Below, piece after piece: positions 25,125-34,377 of a DNA stretch of 64,000 nt. The translations under genes were made by a program, and so were the position numbers. Within the stretch, counting starts at the first letter, position 1, and each line of letters begins with the position of its first letter. Origin of the DNA: Bacteroidota bacterium (GTDB lineage Bacteria; Bacteroidota; Bacteroidia; UBA4408); the NCBI GenBank assembly GCA_016721765.1, contig JADKHO010000002.1, positions 1,063,088 to 1,127,087 on the forward strand, written 5' to 3'. Under the pieces are notes generated by a model. That model was not told the DNA's origin, ran no database searches, and saw only the letters and a list, made by a program, of their open reading frames with translations.

Positions 25125-27503
25125 TCATTCAATCACAACTTTCCTAGTTGTAAAATTAGTTTCCGAAACGACTTGCAACACATACAATCCGGCACTAAAG
25201 CGGCTTATATCAATTGCTTTGTTGTATTTTCCTTCAAAGCTTTCTTCGTACACTAATTGTCCTGCAAGGTTAAATAATTTTAGTTGGGCTGTTTCATCCT
25301 TGGCATTGCTAAGGCTTATGTTAAGGGTTTGTGCAGCAGGGTTAGGGTAAACGACTAAATCATTGCTTACAGCTGTCGATATTTCATAAGCAGAGCTTAG
25401 CGGGTAATCAATATAAACCAAGTAATCTTCTGTTTCTCCAACACCATATATGCCACAAAACATAGAAGAAGTTGGGGTTGTTGAATTTCGAACCAAAACA
25501 CGCAATCTAGTAAGGCCAATTAAAGCATTAGCAGGCACCGTAATAGTATTGTTAAATAGATTGGGAATAGTAATAACAGGAGTAGTATACCCTGATACAT
25601 CTGTGCCGTCAAAAACAGCATTTTGATTGTAATCTATTCCGAGATACTTGTATCCTGTAAATGCAAATATGCCACTTAAAGCGGTATCGCAAATTATTGT
25701 TATGGATGTATTATAATTTGAGCCCCTATTTAAAACTATGGGTGGCAAGGACATAAAATCACTATACGAATGAATTGCTGCTGGGTTATACTGCATAGCG
25801 GTATCAGTGCCATTCACAAAATTCCCAATGGTAAATTTACCAATATCAAAATTTGTATTATTATAAGGAGGTGTACTTTCTCCTGATGGGCAATAGCATT
25901 GGTTAATGCTTACAAAATCAACTAAAATCGAATTTGAATTTGCAGTAAATCCGGAACAGCTTACTTGGCAACGGAAATAGGTGCTGGCACTCACATTAAA
26001 AACGGTATCATAAAAAATTAATGGTAAACCCACATTGGTCCACACTAAATTATCGGGTGATGTTTGCCATTGATAGTGTTGTCCCAATGAAATGTTCACA
26101 CCCTGTAACGAAAGTCCAACTGTAGTTGGTAAACATATTACAGTATCGTTGGCAATGGCTGCACCTGCGAGAGGCGGAGTGCTGCAAACAGGAGGAGTTA
26201 CAATATTTACTGTATAATCTTCGGTTTCGCCATAACCGTAGGAACCACATGGACTCTGTGCAGCTGTACCACCTTCGTTTAAAACAATTCGCATACGAGT
26301 AAGCCCACCAAGCGTTCCGAATGGAATAAAAATAGTATCATAAAGAGTGTTATAACCGGCAGATATTGTGCTCCCTATAGGAAAAAGTTCATTTGTGGTA
26401 TTAAACAAACCATCCTGATTAAAATCAATATGCACAGTGATAAAACAGTTATACCATAAGTTAGAATTAATCTGAGTAATTGCAATTGGATACTTGTGCC
26501 CTTGAATTAAATTTGGTGCAGGAAGTGCCGTAAAATCAGTGTAGGTGTGTGTAGAGCCGGGATTTCCAGTGGCGTCTAAAGTGTTTGCAGATTGGTTATC
26601 CAGTGTTCCGATCTTAACTCGGCCTATATCATCGTCATTAGAATGTGTGGGCGCTGAACTACAGTAACATAATGTTTTAAAAAAAAGTGTAGCTGAAGTA
26701 TCTACACCACCAGAAATACAAGATACAATACAACGGTAAAAAGTGCTTTGTGTTTGAGAAGTGATGTAATCAACAGTAGTATCTGTATGAAGATTTATCC
26801 ATGCTAAACTATCCGTTGAAGATTGCCAGGTATAGCTCAATCCATAAGCTTGTATGTTCTCCATCAAACTTAATGTGAATGGAGTATTGGTGCAAGGACT
26901 TGGAAAATTTATGCTCACTTTTCCTGCATTGGGAGCACCATTACAATTACCTGCAGGAGGCACAATTGATATGGTATAATCTTCGGTTTCACCGGATGCT
27001 CTATATTCGCATGCCGGCGGAGCAAAGTAATTTGAAGTTGACCTTACCCGCAATCCGGTTGTGCCCAAAACTGCGTTTGTTGGTATCGTTATCTGTACTG
27101 AGTCAACAATTCCGGCAACAGAAGAAACGCATATCATAGTTGATTCAGATTCTTCAAATAAAGAGTTATGGTTAAAATCAATCCATAACTTTTTTGAAGT
27201 CGTACCGGTAGTTGTAACCTTAACAGTATAAACTCCGCCTAATAGCAATGATGCTGTTGTATTTCCACTTGCAGGAAAATTGCTATAAGTATTCGTTCCG
27301 AGCATTACACAGCCATTATTTAAGTTGGACAAAGTAGTGCCGACAATCTTAAAGTCGGTTATTAATCGAGTACCATTGCATCCACTGCCCCCCAGATTGT
27401 TGGTACAATATTGCGCTGAAGCAAAAGAATATAATATTGTGAAAATGAAAGACAATATTATTCTTGTAGAAATCAGATAATTAATCATGTAGCATTTCTT
27501 CAT
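25125..27503 (-). CDS. GEVED-domain secreted protein with T9SS type A sorting domain
   Basis: A signal peptide (residues about 1-30, ending FASAQ) is followed by three repeats of a module. Each module pairs a lectin-like stretch with a GEVED motif: GETEDYTISIV, GETEDYTVNIV and GETEDYLVYID. Between them are Ig-like segments of the YTWQSSTDSLAW and YYRC..SC pattern with paired cysteines. The C-terminus has the T9SS type A sorting domain: VVYPNPAAQTLNISLSN, LFNLAGQLVYEE, IDISRFSAGLYVLQVV, ending RKVVIE. The protein should be exported through T9SS and held at or released from the surface. It starts 1 base after the stop of the propeller gene 27505-29304, so the two form an operon. GEVED proteins are common surface adhesin-like proteins; substrate unknown. 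Confidence 0.88.
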   Translation of the reverse strand: MKKCYMINYLISTRIILSFIFTILYSFASAQYCTNNLGGSGCNGTRLITDFKIVGTTLSNLNNGCVMLGTNTYSNFPASGNTTASLLLGGVYTVKVTTTGTTSKKLWIDFNHNSLFEESESTMICVSSVAGIVDSVQITIPTNAVLGTTGLRVRSTSNYFAPPACEYRASGETEDYTISIVPPAGNCNGAPNAGKVSINFPSPCTNTPFTLSLMENIQAYGLSYTWQSSTDSLAWINLHTDTTVDYITSQTQSTFYRCIVSCISGGVDTSATLFFKTLCYCSSAPTHSNDDDIGRVKIGTLDNQSANTLDATGNPGSTHTYTDFTALPAPNLIQGHKYPIAITQINSNLWYNCFITVHIDFNQDGLFNTTNELFPIGSTISAGYNTLYDTIFIPFGTLGGLTRMRIVLNEGGTAAQSPCGSYGYGETEDYTVNIVTPPVCSTPPLAGAAIANDTVICLPTTVGLSLQGVNISLGQHYQWQTSPDNLVWTNVGLPLIFYDTVFNVSASTYFRCQVSCSGFTANSNSILVDFVSINQCYCPSGESTPPYNNTNFDIGKFTIGNFVNGTDTAMQYNPAAIHSYSDFMSLPPIVLNRGSNYNTSITIICDTALSGIFAFTGYKYLGIDYNQNAVFDGTDVSGYTTPVITIPNLFNNTITVPANALIGLTRLRVLVRNSTTPTSSMFCGIYGVGETEDYLVYIDYPLSSAYEISTAVSNDLVVYPNPAAQTLNISLSNAKDETAQLKLFNLAGQLVYEESFEGKYNKAIDISRFSAGLYVLQVVSETNFTTRKVVIE

Positions 27504-27504
27504 A

Positions 27505-29304
27505 TTATTCGTGTATTATTTGAAAAGGAATTGTTTTAGTGGTTCCAGAACTATTTAATTTAAGATAATAGAGTCCGTTTTCCAAGTTCATCAAATCAAT
27601 TGTATAGGTACTTTCATAAAAGACAAAACTGTATTGTTTTCTACCCAATAAATCTATTATCTCAGCTTCCATTCTTTTCTTTTCAGAATTTCCTTGTAAG
27701 TATAATTTTCCTTGAGATGGATTGGGGTAAATTTTCATTTTTAAGTCGCTCACTTCAATTGCATTTGTTTTATTACTTGTAATAAGGTTACCGTCATACT
27801 TCACAAAAACAGGATTGTAAAAGAGGGTATCATTACTTACTTTAATATAACTCTGCGGTCCTAAATCAAAATCAATGGTATCGATATAAGATCCAACGAT
27901 ATATATATTGTTGTTTAAATCTGATTGAATATTTTTAAATACTAAATGTTCAGACCAATTGTAACGCATTGTTCTTCCATAAAATTCATTCACCGAAATC
28001 AAAGCAAATGATGTATCATACATGGCAAGAAACGGATTAAATGTAGTATCGCTTGTGCATTTTAAATTAACACCTGCACCGGGATCAAAATCAATTGAAT
28101 CTTTATAAGACCCAACTATCAAAATATTTTCACTACTATCAAAACATGCAGCTGAAATAACAATTTTCGCATCATCCGAATATTCCGGCAGATATTTAAT
28201 GGATTTAAAAGCACCATTCAAAGTATATTTAGCCATATAAATTGGATTATATTGATAAATATAAAATGGAATAATTGTAACACCGGGTCCAGGATCAAAA
28301 TCAATATTATTAAAAGTAATTCTTCCTAAAATAACAAGCTCACCCGCTTTATTTATTTTAATAAACTCTATTGGCGCTCGAAAAGCATTTGCCCATAAAA
28401 ACCCTCCGAGAGAGTTAAATTTAGCAAAGAACGTTTGAGCTTGCGGATTACCAATAAGAGTAATATTATGCAAAGCTGGCCCAGGATCAAAATCAACTGT
28501 TCCCGCAAAAGCTCCGCTAATTATTATATTTCCAAGTGAGTCAATTAAAAGTCGTCTGCCATAATCGTCATTGGTTGACCCTATACTTTTTATCCAAATA
28601 CGGTTTCCATTGATATCATACTTAACAAGAAAAATATCGAAGGTGGTTCCATTACCTGTACTCGAAGTATAGGTATAAGTTGATCCATTAAAGTACTTGA
28701 TTCTACCGTGGAAACCACCTGTCATATATACATTTCCTAAGCCATCGATTTCGAGATCTCCAATGTAATCATTAACACTGTCAGTAGTTAAACTATTGGC
28801 CCAAATAATTTGCGCGGTAGAATCATACTTTGCCGCAAAAAGATCAAAATAACCATTTAGATAATTGTTAGAACCATTAATAGTATCAAAATAAATTATT
28901 CCATTAAACATTCCAAACAGATAAATATTTCCCAACTTATCTAATTTTAATTTGGTATCTAGTAAAATATTAGAACTGCTACGCGCACACTTTTTCGCCC
29001 AAATTAGTGCTCCTCCAGGTGAGTATTTTGCTATGAAATAACTATTCGAATTTGTTGAGGATAAAAACTTAACGCCAACACTGTCCGGATTAAAATCCAC
29101 AATACCGGTATATATGCCGGTAACAAGAATGTTTCCATGCTTATCAATTATTTCATCGGAAAAACCGATGTATCCGGTAGATTGTGGTTGAAACAACCAT
29201 TGCAAATGCTGCGCATTTAAAGGAAACACACTAAAAAGCATAAATCCTAAAAAAACAACTTTACTTAATGTTGATTTTAAAAAAGCAATAAAGATTGATT
29301 TCAT
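27505..29304 (-). CDS. DFDPG-type beta-propeller (SBBP-like) secreted protein with T9SS sorting domain
   Basis: Signal peptide of about 31 residues (ending FPLNAQ). The body repeats a blade about 50-60 residues long with motifs VDFNPDSVG, VDFDPGPALHN, IDFDPGPGVTI, IDFDPGAGVNL and IDFDLGPQSYI, alternating with AKYDS/T...IWA and GN(I/V)Y(L/M).G. These match SBBP-like beta-propeller repeats. The C-terminal 80 residues are a T9SS type A sorting domain (MKIYPNPSQGKLYLQGN, IDLLGRKQYSF, LENGLYYLKLNSSG). It is the first gene of a two-gene leftward operon with the GEVED gene. A paralogue of the same architecture, broken by frameshifts, lies at 45961-47682. Ligand unknown. Confidence 0.85.
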   Translation of the reverse strand: MKSIFIAFLKSTLSKVVFLGFMLFSVFPLNAQHLQWLFQPQSTGYIGFSDEIIDKHGNILVTGIYTGIVDFNPDSVGVKFLSSTNSNSYFIAKYSPGGALIWAKKCARSSSNILLDTKLKLDKLGNIYLFGMFNGIIYFDTINGSNNYLNGYFDLFAAKYDSTAQIIWANSLTTDSVNDYIGDLEIDGLGNVYMTGGFHGRIKYFNGSTYTYTSSTGNGTTFDIFLVKYDINGNRIWIKSIGSTNDDYGRRLLIDSLGNIIISGAFAGTVDFDPGPALHNITLIGNPQAQTFFAKFNSLGGFLWANAFRAPIEFIKINKAGELVILGRITFNNIDFDPGPGVTIIPFYIYQYNPIYMAKYTLNGAFKSIKYLPEYSDDAKIVISAACFDSSENILIVGSYKDSIDFDPGAGVNLKCTSDTTFNPFLAMYDTSFALISVNEFYGRTMRYNWSEHLVFKNIQSDLNNNIYIVGSYIDTIDFDLGPQSYIKVSNDTLFYNPVFVKYDGNLITSNKTNAIEVSDLKMKIYPNPSQGKLYLQGNSEKKRMEAEIIDLLGRKQYSFVFYESTYTIDLMNLENGLYYLKLNSSGTTKTIPFQIIHE

Positions 29305-29415
29305 AACTTTTTTTTAATGGCTAATCTAGTAAATATATTAAATAAAAGTATACATTTATGAAAATGATTTATTATTTTTTACTTGATAGAATTCTTACGT
29401 ATTAAGCATACTTCC

Positions 29416-32400
29416 ATGAAAAACAGAAACCCAATTCGCATTGCTGTTCTGCTTCTAATTTGCTTCTTTAAATTGAAGAGTAGTTTTGCAATAGCAACCT
29501 ATAATTTTTCGTCCAGTAACGGAACCTACTCCCCTATTTTGAATGGTCAACAATTTGGAACTCCCGGTAATGTTAATGGTTGCTACTATGATTCATTAAA
29601 TCCAACTGCAGCAACTATATCTTCGCCGGTTGCAGGAAACGGTTTTTCGATTGGCTTTAATTTTAAGTTCGATACTTTGGTGTATACTCGTTTTATTGTT
29701 TGTTCAAAGGGCTGGCTTATGTTAGGCATACAGAATACAAGCGTAATGAATGGGGTTTTATATGGATTTGATAAACCATTCGCAGACTTAACTCCAGGAA
29801 TAAGCTCCAGATTTGAAGGAATAGCTGCATTCGCTGGAAAGCTGGTTGCTAACCCAAATTCGAGCCTCTCATATAAGGTTATTGGAGCGGCACCAAACAG
29901 AACCTTGGTTGTACAATGGGAAAAATTTTCAAGAAGTGTTTCCTTGTCGGATACAATTAATTTTCAAATCTGTTTATACGAAAATTCAAACAAGATAGAA
30001 GCGGTGTATGGCCCCATGCAAATTGGCAATGTTGCTTCAAATATGCAAGTGGGATTATCCTTTGGTTATAGAAAACAAGCTCGTTCGCTAGCTGTCGATT
30101 GGAATATAAGTCAAGCCGATACAATGCATTCAGCGGTTTGCACTTTAGGAGCGCAAGTGATGCCCAATCAAGGATTAACTTTTACCTGGACACCTCCGCC
30201 CAATTGCACTTCACCACCAATAGCCGGTTCAGCAGTGGCAGCGGTTAGTTCTACCTGTGGTTATACTCCATTAAATTTTTTTCTGTTTGGTAACTCCGAT
30301 GGAGTAGGGCAATCGTTTCAATGGCAAAAATCAACCGACCAACTCACTTGGACAAATATTCCAAATTCAATTTTTACAAGCTGTGTTGTTCCACCGCAGA
30401 GTGTATCTACTTATTATCGATGCGCCGCAACATGTTCCGGTCAAACTTCTTATTCTCAATCCGCTTTTGTTTATCAAACACCGTCCAATCAGTGCTATTG
30501 TATTTCAACCGCACAAAATCAAATAGGTAGCGACATTAGCGAAATTTTAATGGACTCGCTGTATTATGGCACTTCTTACCCCTTGATATACGCTAATGCT
30601 ATGGCGAATGAAATATATTTAGATAATACCGCCCTTCCTGCAAAAAACTTTCATGCTGGTACTACCTACACTATGAAGGTTAATAGAATTTCATCAAAAA
30701 AGAGTTTTGTGCCTTATACTGTTGTTGCATTTATTGATTTTAATAACAATTTTACTTTTGAGAACTCCACAGAAAGATTTGTCCTTGGCGAGGCAAATAC
30801 ATTTATGCAACCTGATGAAATTACCGGTTCTATTTTAATCCCATTGACCACCAGTATAGGAAACAAAAGAATGCGGATAATTTTGGTCGATAATCCATTT
30901 GTAGCCATCACAGGATGTTATAATTACAATCAAGGAGAAACAATTGATTTTACAATTAATATAATACCGTCTATATCTTGTTCGGGTCAACCAATTGCCG
31001 GAGTTGCGAGTTCCTCATTGGAAAACGTTAATATTAGCCCTACCACCTGGATAAACTTAAAAATTTCAGGATATTCTAAAGGAAGCGGTACTATTTATCA
31101 ATGGCAGAGTTCTCCCGATGGAATCAATTGGTCAAATCTTCTAAATGTTCCATTGGCTCCTGCAATTTCATTTCAAGCCCTGAGTCCACTTTATTATCGG
31201 TGCAAAGTATCCTGCTCAACTTTATCAGATTTCTCAAATGCAGTATTTATTCCATGTCATGACTATTGCACTTCAGGAGCTACCACTACAATTGGGCCTG
31301 ATGTTGGAAAGTTCCAATTTGCTGGTGATTCCTATCAATCCGCATCTATCTTGTATTCCAGTAGTAACAGCCTAGCAACACAAACTTATAGTAACTTTAC
31401 CAACAAAGTATTTTCTGTTCGACAGGGTGAAACCAAATTTTCAATAACCACTGTTATAAGTTCTACTGCTGTAAGTACAAATTCTGTTTATGTGCAGGCT
31501 GATTTTAACAATGACGGAACATTTACTAGTGATGAATATTTTAGCTCGACAGTAAATACACAAACTTCAGATCCATTGACATATTATGGAACTATTCCGA
31601 TTCCATTTAATTCACAATTGGGAGAAGTGAGATTGCGTGTCACGGCTCGAAATGGACTATTTGGAAGTTGTGGTGCATACACTCAAGGGGAAACAGAAGA
31701 CTATACCTTATTAATTCTGCCATCGGATACAGATTTTTGTCAGGGAATTTCCGGAACAACGCTTAGTTCATCCGCACTTCAGGTCTGTCCCGGAAAAATT
31801 GTTGACTTTACAATTACCAATCCACAGCAACAAAATTCCGGTTTTATTTACACTTGGGAATATTCAAGCGACAGTCTAAATTGGGTAAAATTAGCTACTT
31901 CTCTTTTAAATACATTTAATGATACAATTGTGTCAACACAATATTATAGAAGTACTGTTCATTGCACGGATGGCTCTGTAGATATAAGCAATGTTGTTAA
32001 AGAAAGATTAGAGCCTTTACCAAATTGTTATTGCCTTGATAATTTGGGAGGTTCAAATTGCGCATTCACAACCAGGCCCATAACCAATGTTACCATTCCC
32101 GGAACCACACTTAATAATTCATACCCTACATGTACCCTAAATGCAAGTTATAGCTCCATTAATACTTTTGCACCCACTGCATTTAGGACTGGCACCCTAA
32201 TCATTGGAAACACTTATAATTTAAGTGTTACAACCTATTCCAATGACGTAATTTCGGCTTGGATTGATTTTAATGCAAATGGGGAGTATGAAGCAAGTGA
32301 ATGGTTTTTAGTTTCAGATAGTTCGATTTTTGCAGTACCCAGTATTATTAGCATTACTGTTCCTTGGGGAAGTACGCCCGGTTTAACGGGAATGCGTATT

Positions 32401-32775
32401 CGCAACAGTGCATATGGCAGTCAAAATGCTGCCGCTGATGCATGTACTAATTTTACAAGCGGCGAAACTGAAGAATACAAAATAACATTGGGCTTGTCGA
32501 CAGGTTTTACAAACCCGAATCTGGAAAATGGAATTGTTATCTATCCCAATCCGGCAAAAGATATAATCACCATTGCAATCCAACAAAACAAATCCGAAAA
32601 ATCACACTTAGAAATCTATACTGTAAAGGGACAATTGATTTATGAAGAAGGTATTGCCAAATCGAAAACAGTTGTTGAAAAGACGATTGATATCAGTAGG
32701 TTTCAAAAGGGATTGTATATCCTTAGGTGGATTACGGATGATCGAGTTTTTACCAAAAAGATTGTGTTTGAGTAG
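29416..32775 (+). CDS. Large GEVED-domain T9SS surface protein
   Basis: The start at 29416 (MKNRNPIRIAVLLLI) is preferred over an upstream in-frame ATG at 29383 because it begins directly with a signal peptide (ending KSSFA). The N-terminal 230 residues (ATYNFSSSNGTYSPILNGQ; IGFNFKFDTLVYTRFIVCSK; VVQWEKFSR) are a jelly-roll-like domain shared with the broken gene at 47945-50689. Then come Ig-like segments (FQWQKSTDQLTWTNI, YYRCAATCSG) alternating with GEVED motifs GETIDFTINI, GETEDYTLLI and GETEEYKITL. The end is a T9SS type A sorting domain (IVIYPNPAKDIITIAIQ, GQLIYEE, FQKGLYILRW). It is divergent from the propeller operon at 29304. Probable adhesin or surface binding protein; ligand unknown. 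Confidence 0.87.
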   Translation: MKNRNPIRIAVLLLICFFKLKSSFAIATYNFSSSNGTYSPILNGQQFGTPGNVNGCYYDSLNPTAATISSPVAGNGFSIGFNFKFDTLVYTRFIVCSKGWLMLGIQNTSVMNGVLYGFDKPFADLTPGISSRFEGIAAFAGKLVANPNSSLSYKVIGAAPNRTLVVQWEKFSRSVSLSDTINFQICLYENSNKIEAVYGPMQIGNVASNMQVGLSFGYRKQARSLAVDWNISQADTMHSAVCTLGAQVMPNQGLTFTWTPPPNCTSPPIAGSAVAAVSSTCGYTPLNFFLFGNSDGVGQSFQWQKSTDQLTWTNIPNSIFTSCVVPPQSVSTYYRCAATCSGQTSYSQSAFVYQTPSNQCYCISTAQNQIGSDISEILMDSLYYGTSYPLIYANAMANEIYLDNTALPAKNFHAGTTYTMKVNRISSKKSFVPYTVVAFIDFNNNFTFENSTERFVLGEANTFMQPDEITGSILIPLTTSIGNKRMRIILVDNPFVAITGCYNYNQGETIDFTINIIPSISCSGQPIAGVASSSLENVNISPTTWINLKISGYSKGSGTIYQWQSSPDGINWSNLLNVPLAPAISFQALSPLYYRCKVSCSTLSDFSNAVFIPCHDYCTSGATTTIGPDVGKFQFAGDSYQSASILYSSSNSLATQTYSNFTNKVFSVRQGETKFSITTVISSTAVSTNSVYVQADFNNDGTFTSDEYFSSTVNTQTSDPLTYYGTIPIPFNSQLGEVRLRVTARNGLFGSCGAYTQGETEDYTLLILPSDTDFCQGISGTTLSSSALQVCPGKIVDFTITNPQQQNSGFIYTWEYSSDSLNWVKLATSLLNTFNDTIVSTQYYRSTVHCTDGSVDISNVVKERLEPLPNCYCLDNLGGSNCAFTTRPITNVTIPGTTLNNSYPTCTLNASYSSINTFAPTAFRTGTLIIGNTYNLSVTTYSNDVISAWIDFNANGEYEASEWFLVSDSSIFAVPSIISITVPWGSTPGLTGMRIRNSAYGSQNAAADACTNFTSGETEEYKITLGLSTGFTNPNLENGIVIYPNPAKDIITIAIQQNKSEKSHLEIYTVKGQLIYEEGIAKSKTVVEKTIDISRFQKGLYILRWITDDRVFTKKIVFE

Positions 32776-32835
32776 GAGTGCTTTGATTGCATAATAGTTG
32801 TAACTGAAGAAGTATGCAAAGAAGTAATTTGTTGG

Positions 32836-33069
32836 GAGCCTATAATCCTATTCAAGAGCTATTGGTAAAAAAACGTACTTTCAAAAGTTCAAATCTTCAA
32901 AAAAATAAAATCAAGTCCATGCGGCCAAATTGTTTTAACTGAAAAAATGAGTAACAATACATCAGATGATTTAACGATCGATATCGCAAACTTGAAGCGA
33001 GGAATGTATATAGTTCAGGTTAGCTCGGACACAGTTAACTCTTTTCAAAAAATTGTTATTGAGAAATAA
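32836..33069 (+). pseudogene. Decayed T9SS sorting-domain tail of a lost cargo gene
   Basis: In one frame, 32840-32935 reads YNPIQELLVKKRTFKSSNLQ, matching the first part of a T9SS type A domain (YPNP...L.IK). In another frame the following bases read GQIVLTEKMSNN and then DLTIDIANLKRGMYIVQVSS to a TAA at 33067-33069 (ending QKIVIEK). Together they form a complete but frameshifted sorting domain without the protein it belonged to. It is probably the leftover end of a deleted paralogue of the neighbouring T9SS genes. The rest of the gap up to 33424 holds a palindrome and no gene. Confidence 0.75.
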
Positions 33070-33167
33070 CTTTACTTCCAATTTTACTTTGTCTACAAAT
33101 TCAGTTATTGGAGTGCATTTATTGTTTTCCATCAAATTTTCTTAGCCACAATTCGCTGGTTTCAATC

Positions 33168-33187
33168 ACCCCGTAAAAATACGGGGT
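33168..33187. repeat. 20-bp palindrome, copy 1
   Basis: The sequence ACCCCGTAAAAATACGGGGT forms a hairpin with a CCCCGTA/TACGGGG stem. The same 20 bases occur inverted at 50803-50822 beside a transposase remnant. A 14-base part (CCCCGTAAAAATAC) recurs at 58369-58382 just upstream of the integrase start. It is probably REP-like or a protein-binding palindrome. Confidence 0.75.
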
Positions 33188-33424
33188 AAATGCAAAATAA
33201 TTTTTATTTTAATTTACCAAGGCAAGAAGGAGTAATTAAAAAATTGTGAATCTATTATTTACTGTTTATATATATATAAAGGCATGTTAGGATATTCAAT
33301 CATCTTTTTTGGCTCAGATACTTGCCAACGTAGAAATGCAGAGCATAACAATTTAAAAGGTATTTAGGCAAAATATTTCGTTTTGTGATTATTTTCTTCA
33401 ATTTAATTTCAAAAATTCATACCT

Positions 33425-34252
33425 ATGAAGCATAATAAAATTCCAAATTTTAATAGTTCAGTTTTAGAAACTTTCCTAAAGAATCTTAGGGAATACCTCC
33501 CTTTGAATAAATCTTACAATCCTCAAATTAGTAATGAAAAACAAAAGAAGGTTTTAGATAGACTAAGAATGAATTCGGATAATAGAGTTTTTAGTTTTGT
33601 AATAGATGGAATTAGTGAAAAGCTAATTCACCCCGTTGGAATAAGTAAATATTTGGGATACTCAGAAGATACATTTTCAATTGCTGATTTTTTGGGATTA
33701 ACTCATCCACAACACTCAATTGAACACTGGATAACAGGAGTGTCCATTTGGAATCTATTGGATAAACACAAGAAATTTGCAACTTTTGATGACATTCAAT
33801 TTGTTCATCAGCTAGCGCTAAAGCATGTAGATGGGAGCTTTCTATTTTGTACATGCAACGCTTTTATTTTTCAGATTTCAGATTGCGGAAAAGCGATTTC
33901 ATATGGATATCAATTTAGCATTTTGAAGAATTGGGAAGGAGAACATTTTAGTTCTAGTATTGCTGATAAACTTAAGATTAGAGAGGATATTCTTGAGTTG
34001 CTTAAAAATGAAAAAATAAAGAACTTTATTGAATCAAAAATATTTTTAGATTCTCATATGCCGGTTTTGCGCCAATTGGCTTATCTGGAAGAAAAAACTT
34101 CCAAAAGTGTTGCGGATAATCTTGAATTGACACAAAACACTATTAAATCTCATAACAAAGAATTATTAAAAAGAGCTAAGGATGTATTTCATAAAGATTT
34201 TAAAAATTCTCTAAACTTAGCTGAGTATTTAAGGAACCAATCTCTTATATAA
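33425..34252 (+). CDS. PAS-like / LuxR-type HTH transcriptional regulator
   Basis: The 275-residue cytoplasmic protein has an N-terminal sensor of PAS-like character (about residues 55-190: RVFSFVIDGISEKLIHPVGI, YSEDTFSIADFLGLTHPQ, LKHVDGSFLFCTCNAFIFQI, GYQFSILKNW). The C-terminal helix-turn-helix is at about 215-260 (LRQLAYLEEKTSKSVADNLE, LTQNTIKSHNKELLKRAKDV), typical of LuxR-type regulators. It is the only regulator-like gene in this stretch and lies between T9SS cargo genes, 237 bases after the 20-bp palindrome. It might control some of them, though the DNA target is unknown. The start is set by the ATG at 33425; no ribosome binding site stands out, which is usual for Bacteroidota. Confidence 0.75.
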   Translation: MKHNKIPNFNSSVLETFLKNLREYLPLNKSYNPQISNEKQKKVLDRLRMNSDNRVFSFVIDGISEKLIHPVGISKYLGYSEDTFSIADFLGLTHPQHSIEHWITGVSIWNLLDKHKKFATFDDIQFVHQLALKHVDGSFLFCTCNAFIFQISDCGKAISYGYQFSILKNWEGEHFSSSIADKLKIREDILELLKNEKIKNFIESKIFLDSHMPVLRQLAYLEEKTSKSVADNLELTQNTIKSHNKELLKRAKDVFHKDFKNSLNLAEYLRNQSLI

Positions 34253-34377
34253 AACTTTTGTAAGTTTATTTCAACTGTTTTATGCCTACCCTAGGTAGTG
34301 CAAATTGTTTTATCTTTTTTTTAGGTAGAAATTTGAAACTCAAATTAAATCTCCTAACCCCCCTAAAAATAAATAAA

